NCBI RefSeq assembly: GCF_006539165.1
Contig: NZ_BJMM01000004.1
Span: forward strand, 124,001 to 188,000
Length of the DNA: 64,000 nt
Reading direction: 5' to 3'
Source: Streptomyces cacaoi
GTDB lineage: Bacteria > Actinomycetota > Actinomycetes > Streptomycetales > Streptomycetaceae
This document shows, one piece after another, positions 33,477 to 42,827 of the stretch. The notes below the pieces were generated by a model that saw only the letters and a program-made list of their open reading frames with translations, ran no database searches and had not been told where the DNA came from. Within the stretch, counting starts at the first letter, position 1, and each line of letters begins with the position of its first letter. The translations under genes were made by a program, and so were the position numbers.

Positions 33477-34759
33477 CCGGGCCGGACGAGACGACGGAGC
33501 CCACGGGGACGACGGGATGGCTGCCGCGCCCCACCGAGGACCTGTTCGGGGAGGGCGCCACGGCCGAGGAGGCGTACGACCTGCTCACCGTCGACGTCCC
33601 CGCCGACGGCTGGCTGGACGCCCTGACCGTCGCCCGTGACGACCTGGGCTGCACGTTCTTCGACTGGCTCAGCGCCGTCGACGAGCCGGGCACCGGCTTC
33701 CGCGTCTGCGCCCATGTGGTGGCGCTGCCCGGGCCGCCGCCGGGCCGGCCGTCCGACACGGAGAGCGGCGGCGGGCTGCGCCGTCTCCTGCTGCGTACGA
33801 CCGTGCCGCACGAGGAGCCGACGCTGCCGACGGCGACCGGCGTCCACGCGGGCGCGGCCTGGCACGAGCGCGAGACCCACGAGATGTTCGGCATCGTCTT
33901 CGCCGGGCACCCCGATCTCGCGCCTCTGCTGCTGCCGGACTCCTTCGAGGGACATCCGCTGCGCAAGGACTTCGTGCTGGCGGCCCGGGTCGTCAAGGCG
34001 TGGCCCGGGGCCAAGGAACCCGGCGAGTCCGGGCACGGCGGACCCAAGCGCCGCCAGATGCTGCCGCCCGGCGTGCCCGACCCGAACGAGTGGGGCCCGC
34101 TCAAGGGACAGCTGCCGCCCGCGCCCACCCGTGAACGCCCGCGCCGGGCCCGTGGCGCCGACGGCCCGAGGCGCACCCGCACCGCGTCCGGTGGCTCCGC
34201 CTCCCAGGCCGGCGACTCCGCGGCGCAGACCCCGCGGGGGCCGGAGGGGCCCGAGGCCCCGCAGTCTCCGGACGCCGGGGGAGCCGCCCCGCAGGCCGGT
34301 GGGGAGACGCCCCGTACCCCGCGCCGGATGCGCTCCGCCGGCGGCGGCTCGGCCTCGCAGCGCGCCGCGGGAGGCGGGGCGTCCGCCCGGCCGCGCCGGA
34401 TGCGCTCGGCGAGCGGCGGCTCCGCGTCCCAGCGCGGCCCGGCACCGGCGGACGAGCCGTCCGGACCGGCGGGCGAACCGTCCGCCGCCGCGGGCGGACC
34501 GTCCGGGACCGGCACCGGCTCCGCGAAGGAGCCGCCCCGCTCGACGGACGCGCCCTGGCACCACGCCCGCCCGGCGCACGGGGACGACGCCCCTGCCGGG
34601 GAAGCCCCCGACAAGGAAGCCCCCGACAGGGAAGCTGACAAGGAAGCTCCTGCCAAGGAGTCCTCCGCCGGGGAAGCCCCTGCCGGGGAGAACCGGGCCG
34701 AGCCGGCGCCCGGGCCGGGGGCCTCGCAGGACGACGACGGGCGGGGAGGCGACGACTGA
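33473..34759 (+). CDS. nuoC: Complex I subunit C with long repeat-rich C-terminal extension
   Basis: A 428-residue protein; only residues ~20-215 match the 30-kDa subunit NuoC ([18 protein letters not shown]; signature [20 protein letters not shown] at ~130-149; [16 protein letters not shown]). The remaining ~210 residues are low complexity and contain three copies of a unit like [15 protein letters not shown] (near 225-330) and a Glu/Lys/Ala/Pro tail ([16 protein letters not shown]). No NuoD domain is found in the extension. Overlaps nuoB by 4 bp and nuoH by 1 bp. The role of the extension is unknown. Confidence 0.93.
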   Translation: MTGPDETTEPTGTTGWLPRPTEDLFGEGATAEEAYDLLTVDVPADGWLDALTVARDDLGCTFFDWLSAVDEPGTGFRVCAHVVALPGPPPGRPSDTESGGGLRRLLLRTTVPHEEPTLPTATGVHAGAAWHERETHEMFGIVFAGHPDLAPLLLPDSFEGHPLRKDFVLAARVVKAWPGAKEPGESGHGGPKRRQMLPPGVPDPNEWGPLKGQLPPAPTRERPRRARGADGPRRTRTASGGSASQAGDSAAQTPRGPEGPEAPQSPDAGGAAPQAGGETPRTPRRMRSAGGGSASQRAAGGGASARPRRMRSASGGSASQRGPAPADEPSGPAGEPSAAAGGPSGTGTGSAKEPPRSTDAPWHHARPAHGDDAPAGEAPDKEAPDREADKEAPAKESSAGEAPAGENRAEPAPGPGASQDDDGRGGDD

Positions 34760-35715
34760 TGGACGCGCTGGACGTGACCGTCCGCATCGTCGCGGTGCTG
34801 CTCGCCTTCCTCGTGCTGCCCCTGCTCGTCGGGCAGACGGAGCACAAGGTCATGGCGCACATGCAGGGCCGGGTGGGCCCGATGTACGCGGGCGGCTTCC
34901 ACGGCTGGGCACAACTCGTCGCCGACGGGGTCAAGTTCGCACAGAAGGAGGACATCGTCCCGGCGGGCGCGGACCGCCGCGTCTTCCAACTCGCCCCGGC
35001 CCTCGCGCTGTTGCCGTATCTGCTGGTGCTGGTGGCGATCCCCGTCGCGCCGGGCGGCGGCGTCGCACAGGCGCTGGACGCCGGGATCTTCTTCGTGCTG
35101 GCGGTGATGGGCGTCGGGATCCTCGGCTCGCTCATGGGCGGCTGGGCCTCGGCGAACAAGTTCTCCCTGCTCGGCGGCCTGCGTACCGCGGCCCAGCTGA
35201 TGGCGTACGAGCTGCCGATGCTGCTGGCGGCGGCGTCCGTGGCGATGGCGGCCGGCACCCTGTCGCTGCCGGGGATCCTCGGCGTCTGGGAGTGGTGGTG
35301 GCTGCCCTGGCAGCTGATCGGCGGCGTCGTGTTCTTCACGGCGGGCCTGGCCGAGCTGCAACGCCCGCCGTTCGACGCACCCGTCGCGGACTCGGAGATC
35401 ATCTTCGGTGCGTACACCGAGTACACCGGGCTGCGCTTCGCGCTCTTCCTGCTCGCCGAGTACGCGGGCATCGTCGTGCTCTCCGCGCTCACAGCTGTGC
35501 TGTTCCTCGGCGGCTGGCACGGCCCGTTCGCGGACGGCCTGGGCTGGCTGTGGACGCTGCTGAAGACGGGCGTCCTCGCGTTCGGCGTCATCTGGCTGCG
35601 GGTGAGCTATCCGCGGCTGCGCGAGGACCAGATCCAGCGGCTGTCGTGGACGGTGCTCGTTCCGCTCGCGCTCGTCCAGATCGCCCTCACCGGTGTCGTC
35701 AAGGTGGTGATGTAG
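34759..35715 (+). CDS. nuoH: Complex I subunit H
   Basis: A 318-residue membrane subunit with eight helices. Conserved segments: TEHKVMAHMQGRVGPMYAGG, LVADGVKFAQKEDIVP, MGGWASANKFSLLGGLRTAAQ and RPPFDAPVADSEIIFGAYTEYTGLRFALF, which carries the acidic quinone-chamber residues and E-channel loop. Length and motifs are normal. ATG at 34759 overlaps the nuoC stop (TGATG). It directly follows nuoC, where D, E, F and G would be in a full cluster. Confidence 0.96.
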   Translation: MDALDVTVRIVAVLLAFLVLPLLVGQTEHKVMAHMQGRVGPMYAGGFHGWAQLVADGVKFAQKEDIVPAGADRRVFQLAPALALLPYLLVLVAIPVAPGGGVAQALDAGIFFVLAVMGVGILGSLMGGWASANKFSLLGGLRTAAQLMAYELPMLLAAASVAMAAGTLSLPGILGVWEWWWLPWQLIGGVVFFTAGLAELQRPPFDAPVADSEIIFGAYTEYTGLRFALFLLAEYAGIVVLSALTAVLFLGGWHGPFADGLGWLWTLLKTGVLAFGVIWLRVSYPRLREDQIQRLSWTVLVPLALVQIALTGVVKVVM

Positions 35716-36444
35716 GTGTCGCGGCCCGGCCGGCACGAGGCACAGGGGAGCGGGGAGCCGGAGGACGGCGGCAGCAGCCGCGGAAGTCAGCACCGGCACG
35801 ACCGGCACGACCGGCACAGCAGTGACGTCGAGCGTGGGAACGACGGGAGCAAGGAGCGGAAGGTGTTCGGCACCGGCCTGGCCAAGGGGCTCGCGGTCAC
35901 GCTGCGCACGATGACCCGGCGCGCGGTCACCGAGCACTACCCGGAGGCGCAGCCCGAACTGCCGCCCCGCACCCGCGGGGTGATCGGTCTGTTCGAGGAG
36001 AACTGCACGGTGTGCATGCTGTGCGCCCGCGAGTGCCCCGACTGGTGCATCTACATCGACTCGCACAAGGAGACGGTGCCGCCCGCTGCGCCCGGCGGGC
36101 GCGAGCGCAGCCGCAATGTGCTGGACCGCTTCGCCATCGACTTCGCCCTGTGCATGTACTGCGGCATCTGTATCGAGGTCTGCCCGTTCGACGCACTGTT
36201 CTGGTCGCCCGAGTTCGAGTACGCGGAGACGGACATCCACGAACTGACGCACGAGCGCGACAAGCTGCGCGCCTGGATGTGGACGGTGCCCGAGCCGCCG
36301 GCGCTCGACGAGGCGGCCGAGGACGCCAAGGAGCTGGCCACGGCCCGCAGGACGGCCGACAAGCTCGCCGCCCAGGAGCGGGCCGAGGCGTCCGGCGGGC
36401 GGGGCGCACAGGGCGGCGACGGCCCCGGGGAGGGCGCCTCGTGA
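35716..36444 (+). CDS. nuoI: Complex I subunit I (2x[4Fe-4S] ferredoxin-like)
   Basis: A 242-residue iron-sulfur subunit. Two complete clusters are coded: Cys97, 100, 103, 107 ([12 protein letters not shown]) and Cys146, 149, 152, 156 ([12 protein letters not shown]), the ligands of N6a and N6b. About 50 residues of charged His/Arg/Asp-rich lead ([11 protein letters not shown]) and ~75 residues of Ala/Glu-rich tail are added to the core. GTG at 35716 directly follows the nuoH stop. In a complex without NuoEFG these clusters would be the natural docking place for reduced ferredoxin. Confidence 0.95.
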   Translation: MSRPGRHEAQGSGEPEDGGSSRGSQHRHDRHDRHSSDVERGNDGSKERKVFGTGLAKGLAVTLRTMTRRAVTEHYPEAQPELPPRTRGVIGLFEENCTVCMLCARECPDWCIYIDSHKETVPPAAPGGRERSRNVLDRFAIDFALCMYCGICIEVCPFDALFWSPEFEYAETDIHELTHERDKLRAWMWTVPEPPALDEAAEDAKELATARRTADKLAAQERAEASGGRGAQGGDGPGEGAS

Positions 36445-37037
36445 CGCTCGCCGCCGGGCACCCCGGCTTTCTGTCCCCGACCGGCGTGGAGGTCGTCTTC
36501 CTCCTCGTCGGTCTCGTCACCCTGGGCGCTGCGATCGTCACCGTCACCACCCGGCAGCTGGTGCACGCGGCGCTGTGGCTGGTGGCCGCGCTCGGCGGGG
36601 TCGCCGTCGAATATCTGCTGCTGACGGCGGAGTTCATCGCCTGGGTGCAGGTGCTGATCTATGTGGGCTCCGTCGTCGTGCTGCTGCTGTTCGGGCTGAT
36701 GCTGACCAGGGCGCCCATCGGGCGGTCGCCGGACGCCGACGCCACCCGCCGCTGGCCGGCGCTCGTCGTGGCGCTCGCCGCGGCCGGCACGCTCGTCACG
36801 GTCGTCGTCGACGCCTTCCGGTCCACCTGGGTGGAGGTCGACGGCGCGGTGGCCGGGGCCTCGAAGGTCACCGGCGTCGCCCTGTTCCGGCACTGGGTGC
36901 TGCCCTTCGAGGCGCTGTCGGTGCTGCTGCTGGCGGCGCTCGTCGGCGCCATCGTGCTGTCCCGGCGCAGCGGGGACGGCGCGGGCCGGACCGGAGGCCG
37001 CCGCGCGGACGAGCGGGGCGGAAAGGGGCGCAGCTGA
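36441..37037 (+). CDS. nuoJ: Complex I subunit J
   Basis: A 198-residue membrane subunit with five helices: [63 protein letters not shown] (helix 3, which contains the pi-bulge in homologues), and two more after a loop. GTG at 36441 overlaps the nuoI stop (GTGA). The C-terminal 30 residues are Arg/Gly-rich. Confidence 0.94.
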   Translation: MTLAAGHPGFLSPTGVEVVFLLVGLVTLGAAIVTVTTRQLVHAALWLVAALGGVAVEYLLLTAEFIAWVQVLIYVGSVVVLLLFGLMLTRAPIGRSPDADATRRWPALVVALAAAGTLVTVVVDAFRSTWVEVDGAVAGASKVTGVALFRHWVLPFEALSVLLLAALVGAIVLSRRSGDGAGRTGGRRADERGGKGRS

Positions 37038-37495
37038 TGCATCTCGCCTATCCGGCCGTTCTCGCGGTACTGCTGTTCTGCGTCGGCCTGTACGGCGTGC
37101 TGGCCCGGCGGAACGCCGTACTGGTGCTGATGTCGGTCGAGTTGATGCTCAACGCCGTCAATCTGAACCTCGTCGCGTTCGACGTGTGGCTGCGCGACTC
37201 CCTGCACGCCGGGCAGGCGCTCACGCTGTTCACCGTCGCGCTCGCTGCCGCCGAGATCGGCATCGGGCTGGCCATCGTCCTCCAGGTGTACCGCAACCGC
37301 GGCACCTCGGACATCGACCGGCTCCGCGACCTGCGTGAGGACGCCGACCCGCCGCCGTCGCCCGCACATCTGCCGTTGCGGACGGACGCGCAGGAGACCG
37401 AGCAGGAACTCGCACAGCAGAGCCGGGAAAACGGCCGGGAGCAGAAACTCGCGCAGCAGGGGCGGGAAACGTCCGCAGGGGGGCAGACCGAGTGA
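37037..37495 (+). CDS. nuoK: Complex I subunit K with hydrophilic tail
   Basis: A 152-residue protein; residues 1-~100 are the three-helix NuoK ([33 protein letters not shown] with the conserved Glu in helix 2; [20 protein letters not shown] with the Glu in helix 3). The ~50-residue tail contains two near-copies of [23 protein letters not shown] at 37037 overlaps nuoJ by 1 bp. Confidence 0.94.
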   Translation: MHLAYPAVLAVLLFCVGLYGVLARRNAVLVLMSVELMLNAVNLNLVAFDVWLRDSLHAGQALTLFTVALAAAEIGIGLAIVLQVYRNRGTSDIDRLRDLREDADPPPSPAHLPLRTDAQETEQELAQQSRENGREQKLAQQGRETSAGGQTE

Positions 37496-39540
37496 GCACC
37501 ATCGTCCTCGCCGCGCTCGTCCCCGCCCTGCCGGCGCTCGGCGCCGTCTTCGGGCTGCTGCTGGGCCGCACCGCGCCCGGCTTCGTGCGTCCCCTCGCGG
37601 TGCTGCCCACGCTCGCCGCGACCGTGCTGGCGGTGCTCGTCGCCGTCCGGCAGGGCGGCGGCCCGGCCCTGCGCGCAGCCACCGAGCTGGCGCCGACGGG
37701 CAACGACGCGCTCGCCGTCCATCTCGCCCTGAACCTCGACGGGTTCGCCGTCCTCGTCGCGGTGCTGGTCGGCGTCGTGGCGTCGTGCGTGCAGCTGTAC
37801 TCGACGGGCTATCTGCGCGAGGACCCGCGCTATCCGTCGTATGCCGCGCTGGTCTCGCTGTTCACCGCGGCCATGCTGCTCGTCGTCTACAGCGACGACC
37901 TGATCGTGCTGCTCGTCGGCTGGGAAGTCATGGGCATCTGCTCGTACTTCCTCGTCGGGCACTACTGGGAGACACCGGCGGCGCGGTCGGCCTCGCTGAA
38001 GGCGTTCCTGGTCACCAAGCTCGGCGACGTGCCGTTCTTGATCGGCATCCTCGCGCTGGCGTCCGAAACGGGCTCCTTCCGCATCAGCACCGTCCTGGCC
38101 CGGCTCACCTCGCCGCTGTCGGGGACGGACCTCGCCCATCCGACGCTGATCGCCCTGCTGCTGCTCGCCGGGGTCGCCGGCAAGTCGGCGCTGTTCCCGC
38201 TGCACTCCTGGCTGCCCGACGCCATGGCGGGCCCGACGCCGGTCTCGGCGCTGATCCACGCCGCGACGATGGTCGCGTCCGGTGTGTACGTCGTCGGCCG
38301 TCTGCTGCCGGTGTTCACCGCCTCCGCCGCCGCGCTGGTCGTGCTGGCCGTCGTCGCCGGCGTCACGATGACCGGCGCCGCGCTGGCCGCGCTCGCCCAG
38401 GACGACGTCAAACGCGTGCTCGCCTACTCGACGATCAGCCAGCTCGCGTACATGGCGGGTGCACTGGCCGTCGGCGACCGCGGCGCCTCCGTCTTCCATC
38501 TGCTGACGCACGGCGCGTTCAAGGCACTGCTGTTCCTGTCCGCCGGTGTCCTCATCCACGCCGCCGGCACCAACTCGCTGACGGTGATGTCCCGCACCGG
38601 CGGCCTCGCCAGGCGGGTGCCGGACGCCTTCTGGACGATGAGCATCGCCCTGCTGGCGCTGGCCGCGATCCCGCCGTTCTCCGGCTTCTTCTCCAAGGAG
38701 GCCGTCCTGGCGGCCGCCGAGCACGCCGCGTTCGGAGAGGAGGCCGGGATCCCGGCCGCGGCCGGCTGGCTGGTGCTCGTCGCCGGCCTGGTCACGGCGC
38801 TGCTCACCGCCTCCTACGCAGTACGGCTGTGGCTGCTGGCCTACCGTCCCCCGGTCGCCCCGCCGCAGGGCGCCCCCGGCCCGGTGCGCGCGCGTGCGGA
38901 GGCGGACACGAAGGCCGCCGAGGGCGTTCCCGAACACGTGCCGCAGCAGGCGCCCGAGACGGCGCTCGCCGCCCCCGAACCCGTCCACGAAAAGGACGGA
39001 CAGCTGCGCGAGCCCGCCGTGATGACGACCGTGCTGTGGGTGCTCGCCGTGCCCTCCCTCGTGCTGGGCCTCGGTTTCCTCCCGCTGCCCGACTGGTTCG
39101 ACGGCCGCTCCCTCGCCCCCACCGTCACCACCTCCGTGCTCGCCACCGGCGTCTCCCTCGTCGGCGGCCTCGTCACCTACGCGACCTGGCGGCACTCCGC
39201 CACGCTGGCCGCCGCCCGCCCGCACGGCGACCCGGACCCCGGCCTGCTGCTGCTCGGGCCGCTGCACCGGCACGCAGCCGCCGGCTTCCACCTCGACGCG
39301 CTGTACACGGCCGCGGTCGTCCGCCCGGTGCGCGGCGCCGCACAGCTGGTGCGCTTCTTCGACCGCGCCGTCGTCGACACCTATGTGCACGGGGCCGGCC
39401 ACGGAGCCCGCCTGCTGGGCGCCGCCGTGCGCCGCGCGCAGACCGGCAACGTGCAGACGTACCTCGGCGCGCTGCTCACGGGCACCCTCGTGCTCGCCGT
39501 CGTCGCCGTGCTCGCCGCGACCGGAAACGGAGGGGCGTGA
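37492..39540 (+). CDS. nuoL: Complex I subunit L (antiporter-like)
   Basis: A 682-residue membrane subunit with about 16 helices. The proton-channel features are present: [20 protein letters not shown] (Glu of helix 5), [42 protein letters not shown] (Lys of helix 7 and discontinuous helix), and [20 protein letters not shown] (Lys of helix 8). The lateral helix and anchor are expected in the C-terminal third. A charged linker interrupts it at about 460-500. GTG at 37492 overlaps nuoK (GTGA). Confidence 0.95.
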   Translation: MSTIVLAALVPALPALGAVFGLLLGRTAPGFVRPLAVLPTLAATVLAVLVAVRQGGGPALRAATELAPTGNDALAVHLALNLDGFAVLVAVLVGVVASCVQLYSTGYLREDPRYPSYAALVSLFTAAMLLVVYSDDLIVLLVGWEVMGICSYFLVGHYWETPAARSASLKAFLVTKLGDVPFLIGILALASETGSFRISTVLARLTSPLSGTDLAHPTLIALLLLAGVAGKSALFPLHSWLPDAMAGPTPVSALIHAATMVASGVYVVGRLLPVFTASAAALVVLAVVAGVTMTGAALAALAQDDVKRVLAYSTISQLAYMAGALAVGDRGASVFHLLTHGAFKALLFLSAGVLIHAAGTNSLTVMSRTGGLARRVPDAFWTMSIALLALAAIPPFSGFFSKEAVLAAAEHAAFGEEAGIPAAAGWLVLVAGLVTALLTASYAVRLWLLAYRPPVAPPQGAPGPVRARAEADTKAAEGVPEHVPQQAPETALAAPEPVHEKDGQLREPAVMTTVLWVLAVPSLVLGLGFLPLPDWFDGRSLAPTVTTSVLATGVSLVGGLVTYATWRHSATLAAARPHGDPDPGLLLLGPLHRHAAAGFHLDALYTAAVVRPVRGAAQLVRFFDRAVVDTYVHGAGHGARLLGAAVRRAQTGNVQTYLGALLTGTLVLAVVAVLAATGNGGA

Positions 39541-41135
39541 CCGTGATCCCGCTCGACGAGAGCGTGCTGCGCTGGCTGCTCGCCGCCGTCGTCGTCCTGC
39601 CGCTGCTCGGCGCCCTCGGCGCGCTGCTCCCCGCACCGCCCGGACTGCGCGGCCGCGGCCCCGAACAGGCCGTGCTCCGGCACGGCGTGACGGTGACCGG
39701 GGCCGTGCTCGCCGCCGCTGTCGTCCTCGCCCTCGGCTTCGACCACGACCGGCCCGGCCGCATGCAGGCGCAGACCGACCTCAGCTGGGTCCCCGCACTG
39801 GGCGTACGGCTGCATCTGGGCGTGGACGGCATTTCGCTGCCTCTGCTGGTGCTGACCGCGCTGCTGACGTTCCTGTGCGCCCTGTACGGCTACTTCCGCA
39901 TGCCGCAGGGGCCCGCGCCCAAGGCGTTCGTCGCGCTGCTGCTGCTCCTGGAAAGCGGCAGCCTGGCGGCCTTCGCGGTCCTGGACCTGGTGCTGTTCTT
40001 CCTGGCGTTCGAGATGGTCCTCGTCCCGATGTACTTCCTCATCGCCCGCTGGGGCGGTGCCGGACGGCAGCACGCCGCCTGGAAGTTCGTGCTGTACACG
40101 CTGCTCGGCTCCGTCGTCATGCTGCTCGGCCTGCTCGTCCTCGGGCTGAACGCCGGCACCTTCGACATGGTGCGCCTCGCCGAGCAGCACGGCTCCGGCC
40201 TGGGCCACGGCGTCCAGGTGCTCGCCGCCCTCGCCATCGGGCTCGGCCTCGCCGTGAAGGCGCCCATGTGGCCGCTGCACAGCTGGCTGCCCGACGCGCA
40301 CACCGCCGCGCCCACCACGGGTTCGGTGCTGCTCGCCGGCGTCCTGCTGAAGATGGGCACCTACGGCTTCGTCCGCATCCTGCTGCCGGCCGTGCCCGAG
40401 GGCGCGCACACCTTCGCGCCCTATCTGGCCGCCTTCGGCGTCGTCGGGATCATCTACGGTTCGCTGGCCTGCCTGGCGCTCGCCCGGCGCGGCGCCGGCG
40501 GCGACCTCAAGCGGCTCGTCGCCTACTCCTCCGTCGGCCACATGGGCTTCGTCCTGCTGGGCATCGCCACCCTCACCAGGACCGGCGTCAACGGCGCCCT
40601 GTTCGCGAACATCGCGCACGGCCTCGTCACCGGTCTGCTGTTCTTCCTCGCCGGCGCCCTGAAGGACCGCACCGGAACCCTCGACCTCGACGCGCTCGCC
40701 GGGCGCACCGGTGCCGCGCTGTACGGCAGGGCTCCCCGGCTCGGCGGGCTGCTCGCCTTCGGCGCCGTCGCCTCCCTCGGCCTGCCCGGGCTCGCCGGGT
40801 TCTGGGGCGAACTGCTCGCCCTGCTCGGCTCCTACGACCCGGCGCCCGGCCTCAGCAGGCCCGCGTTCCTCGTCTTCCTCGCCCTCGGCGCCCTGGGCAC
40901 CCTCCTGACGGCGGCCTATCTGCTCGTCGTCGTCCGGCGGGTGTGCGCGGGCGATCCCGCGGCGGAGCCCGGGCCCGGGGTGTTCGCCGGCACCGTTCCC
41001 GACGTCCGGGGCCACGAGTTCGCCGCCTGGACGCCCCTGGTCGTCCTCACCGTCCTGGCCGGACTGTGGCCCGCGCTGCTGCTCGGGCTGACCGAACCGG
41101 CCGTGCAGCACCTCCTGCCGGGAGTCAGCCGATGA
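39537..41135 (+). CDS. nuoM: Complex I subunit M (antiporter-like)
   Basis: A 532-residue membrane subunit with about 14 helices. Conserved pieces: DGISLPLLVLTALLTFL, FFLAFEMVLVPMYFLIARWGG (helix 5 Glu), [39 protein letters not shown] (helix 7 Lys and broken helix), and LKRLVAYSSVGHMGFVLLG. GTG at 39537 overlaps the nuoL stop; the reading frame could extend far upstream but only as a shadow of nuoL. Forms one of three proton channels. Confidence 0.95.
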   Translation: MTVIPLDESVLRWLLAAVVVLPLLGALGALLPAPPGLRGRGPEQAVLRHGVTVTGAVLAAAVVLALGFDHDRPGRMQAQTDLSWVPALGVRLHLGVDGISLPLLVLTALLTFLCALYGYFRMPQGPAPKAFVALLLLLESGSLAAFAVLDLVLFFLAFEMVLVPMYFLIARWGGAGRQHAAWKFVLYTLLGSVVMLLGLLVLGLNAGTFDMVRLAEQHGSGLGHGVQVLAALAIGLGLAVKAPMWPLHSWLPDAHTAAPTTGSVLLAGVLLKMGTYGFVRILLPAVPEGAHTFAPYLAAFGVVGIIYGSLACLALARRGAGGDLKRLVAYSSVGHMGFVLLGIATLTRTGVNGALFANIAHGLVTGLLFFLAGALKDRTGTLDLDALAGRTGAALYGRAPRLGGLLAFGAVASLGLPGLAGFWGELLALLGSYDPAPGLSRPAFLVFLALGALGTLLTAAYLLVVVRRVCAGDPAAEPGPGVFAGTVPDVRGHEFAAWTPLVVLTVLAGLWPALLLGLTEPAVQHLLPGVSR

Positions 41136-42721
41136 CCGCGCCGACAGCCGCCCTCGCGACCGGCCTCGCCGGTCCCGGACAGCACCTCGCCCGGGGCGCC
41201 GGGAACCCCGGGGCCCCGGGGAGCGCGGAAAGCCTGGTGCAGAGCGTCGACTGGGCGGCGATCGCCCCGCCCACGATCGCCGCCGTCGCCGCGCTCGTCG
41301 TCCTCGTCGCCGATCTGTTCCTCGGCGAGCGCCGCAAGCCGCTCCTCGGCGCCCTCGCGGCGGCCGCCCTCGCGCTGGCCGGGCTCGCGCTGCTGCCGCT
41401 CGTCGGCGAGGACCGCGCGACCTTCTGCCTCACCTCCGGGTCCGGCGCGTGCAGCTACGTCGCCGACCCGTTCACACTCGTCGTCCAGCTGCTCGTGCTC
41501 GGCGGCGCCTTCGTCACCGCGCTGCTCTCGCTCCCCGCCGTCCGCCAGGAGCGGCTGCCCGCCGGGGAATTCTGGTTCCTGCTGCTGTCGTCGGCCGCCG
41601 GTGCCGCACTGCTGCCGGCCGCCCGGGATCTGGCCACCCTGGTGATCGCCCTGGAGGTCGCCTCCCTGCCGGCGTTCGCGCTCGTCGGCCTGCGGCGCGG
41701 GGAGCGGCTCTCCTCCGAGGCCGCGCTCAAGTTCTTCCTGTCCTCGGTCACCGCGACCGCCGTCATGCTGCTGGGCGTCGGCTTCGTCTACGCGGCGACC
41801 GGCAGCCTGCATCTGCGCGACATCGCCGAGGGCCTGCCCGCCGTCGACGGCCGGCTGGGCACGCTCGCCGCCACGGGCGTCGTGCTCACCCTGGTCGGCT
41901 TCGCCTTCAAGACGGCCGCCGCGCCCTTCCACTTCTGGGTGCCGGAAACCTATGTGGGCGCCCCCGTGCCCGTCGCCGCCTATCTGTCGGTCGTCGGCAA
42001 GGCCGCCGGCTTCTCCGGCCTGATCCTCGTCACCGTCCGCGCCTTCCCGTCCTACGCGCACGTCTGGGGCCCGGTGCTGGCGGTGCTCGCCGCGCTCACC
42101 ATGAGCGTCGGCAACCTCGCGGCCCTGCGCCAGCGGCCGGACCGCCCGCACAGCGCGGTACGGCTGCTCGCCTGGTCCTCCGTCGGCCAGGCCGGATACC
42201 TGCTCGTCCCGCCGGCCGCCGCCGGCTGGGCCGACCGGCCCGGAGATCCCGTCGGCGCGACGCTCGCCTACGCGCTGATGTACGCCGTGGTCAACCTCGG
42301 CGCGTTCGCCGTCGTCTGCGCGCTGCGGCCCGCCGGCGGCGACGCCCGCATCGAGGCACACCGCGGACTGGCGGCGGGCCGCCCCGTGGTGGCCCTGGCC
42401 CTCGCCTTCTTCCTGCTGTGCCTGGCCGGGCTGCCGCCGGGCGTCATCGGGCTGTTCGCCAAGGTCACCGTCTTCGGCGCGGCCGTCGACGCGGGGCTGG
42501 GCTGGCTCGCCGTCGTCATGGCCGTCAACGTCGTGATCGCCCTCGTGTACTACCTGCGCTGGACAGCTGTCCTCTTCCGCCCCGGGCAGCCCTCGGACGG
42601 GGCCCGCGTGCCGTTCCCCGCGCCTTTGACGGCGGTGATCGCGCTCACCGGCGTGCTCGCCCTCGCCGTCTCCGGAGCACCGCAGCTCATCCTCCGCTTT
42701 GCCGGGATGACGCTCTTCTGA
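41132..42721 (+). CDS. nuoN: Complex I subunit N (antiporter-like)
   Basis: A 529-residue membrane subunit. It begins with ~40 variable residues before the first helix (IAPPTIAAVAALVVLVADLFLGE); then LVIALEVASLPAFALVGLRRGE (helix 5), TAAAPFHFWVPETYVGAPVPVAAYLSVVGKAAGF (helix 7 and broken helix) and VRLLAWSSVGQAGYLLV (helix 8). ATG at 41132 overlaps the nuoM stop (ATGA). Last gene of the operon; no obvious terminator before the next gene 106 bp on. Confidence 0.95.
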   Translation: MTAPTAALATGLAGPGQHLARGAGNPGAPGSAESLVQSVDWAAIAPPTIAAVAALVVLVADLFLGERRKPLLGALAAAALALAGLALLPLVGEDRATFCLTSGSGACSYVADPFTLVVQLLVLGGAFVTALLSLPAVRQERLPAGEFWFLLLSSAAGAALLPAARDLATLVIALEVASLPAFALVGLRRGERLSSEAALKFFLSSVTATAVMLLGVGFVYAATGSLHLRDIAEGLPAVDGRLGTLAATGVVLTLVGFAFKTAAAPFHFWVPETYVGAPVPVAAYLSVVGKAAGFSGLILVTVRAFPSYAHVWGPVLAVLAALTMSVGNLAALRQRPDRPHSAVRLLAWSSVGQAGYLLVPPAAAGWADRPGDPVGATLAYALMYAVVNLGAFAVVCALRPAGGDARIEAHRGLAAGRPVVALALAFFLLCLAGLPPGVIGLFAKVTVFGAAVDAGLGWLAVVMAVNVVIALVYYLRWTAVLFRPGQPSDGARVPFPAPLTAVIALTGVLALAVSGAPQLILRFAGMTLF

Positions 42722-42827
42722 GCCGGGCGCCCGCCGGAGCCGAACCTTCCACAGCTGTGGACGCGTCCCCGCCGACGGGACGGCCGCGACCGGCCGTACC
42801 CGGCATCTCTTCGGAGGGGGACGACGG

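Noticed and set aside
33900..34759. A NuoD domain fused to NuoC
   Set aside because: The extension is Arg/Ser/Gly repeats followed by Ala/Glu/Lys/Pro; none of the NuoD motifs is present and the length is far too short.
33220..36252. A minus-strand open frame of about 1010 codons under nuoB-nuoI
   Set aside because: Antisense shadow of the nuo genes; no ribosome site, no domain.
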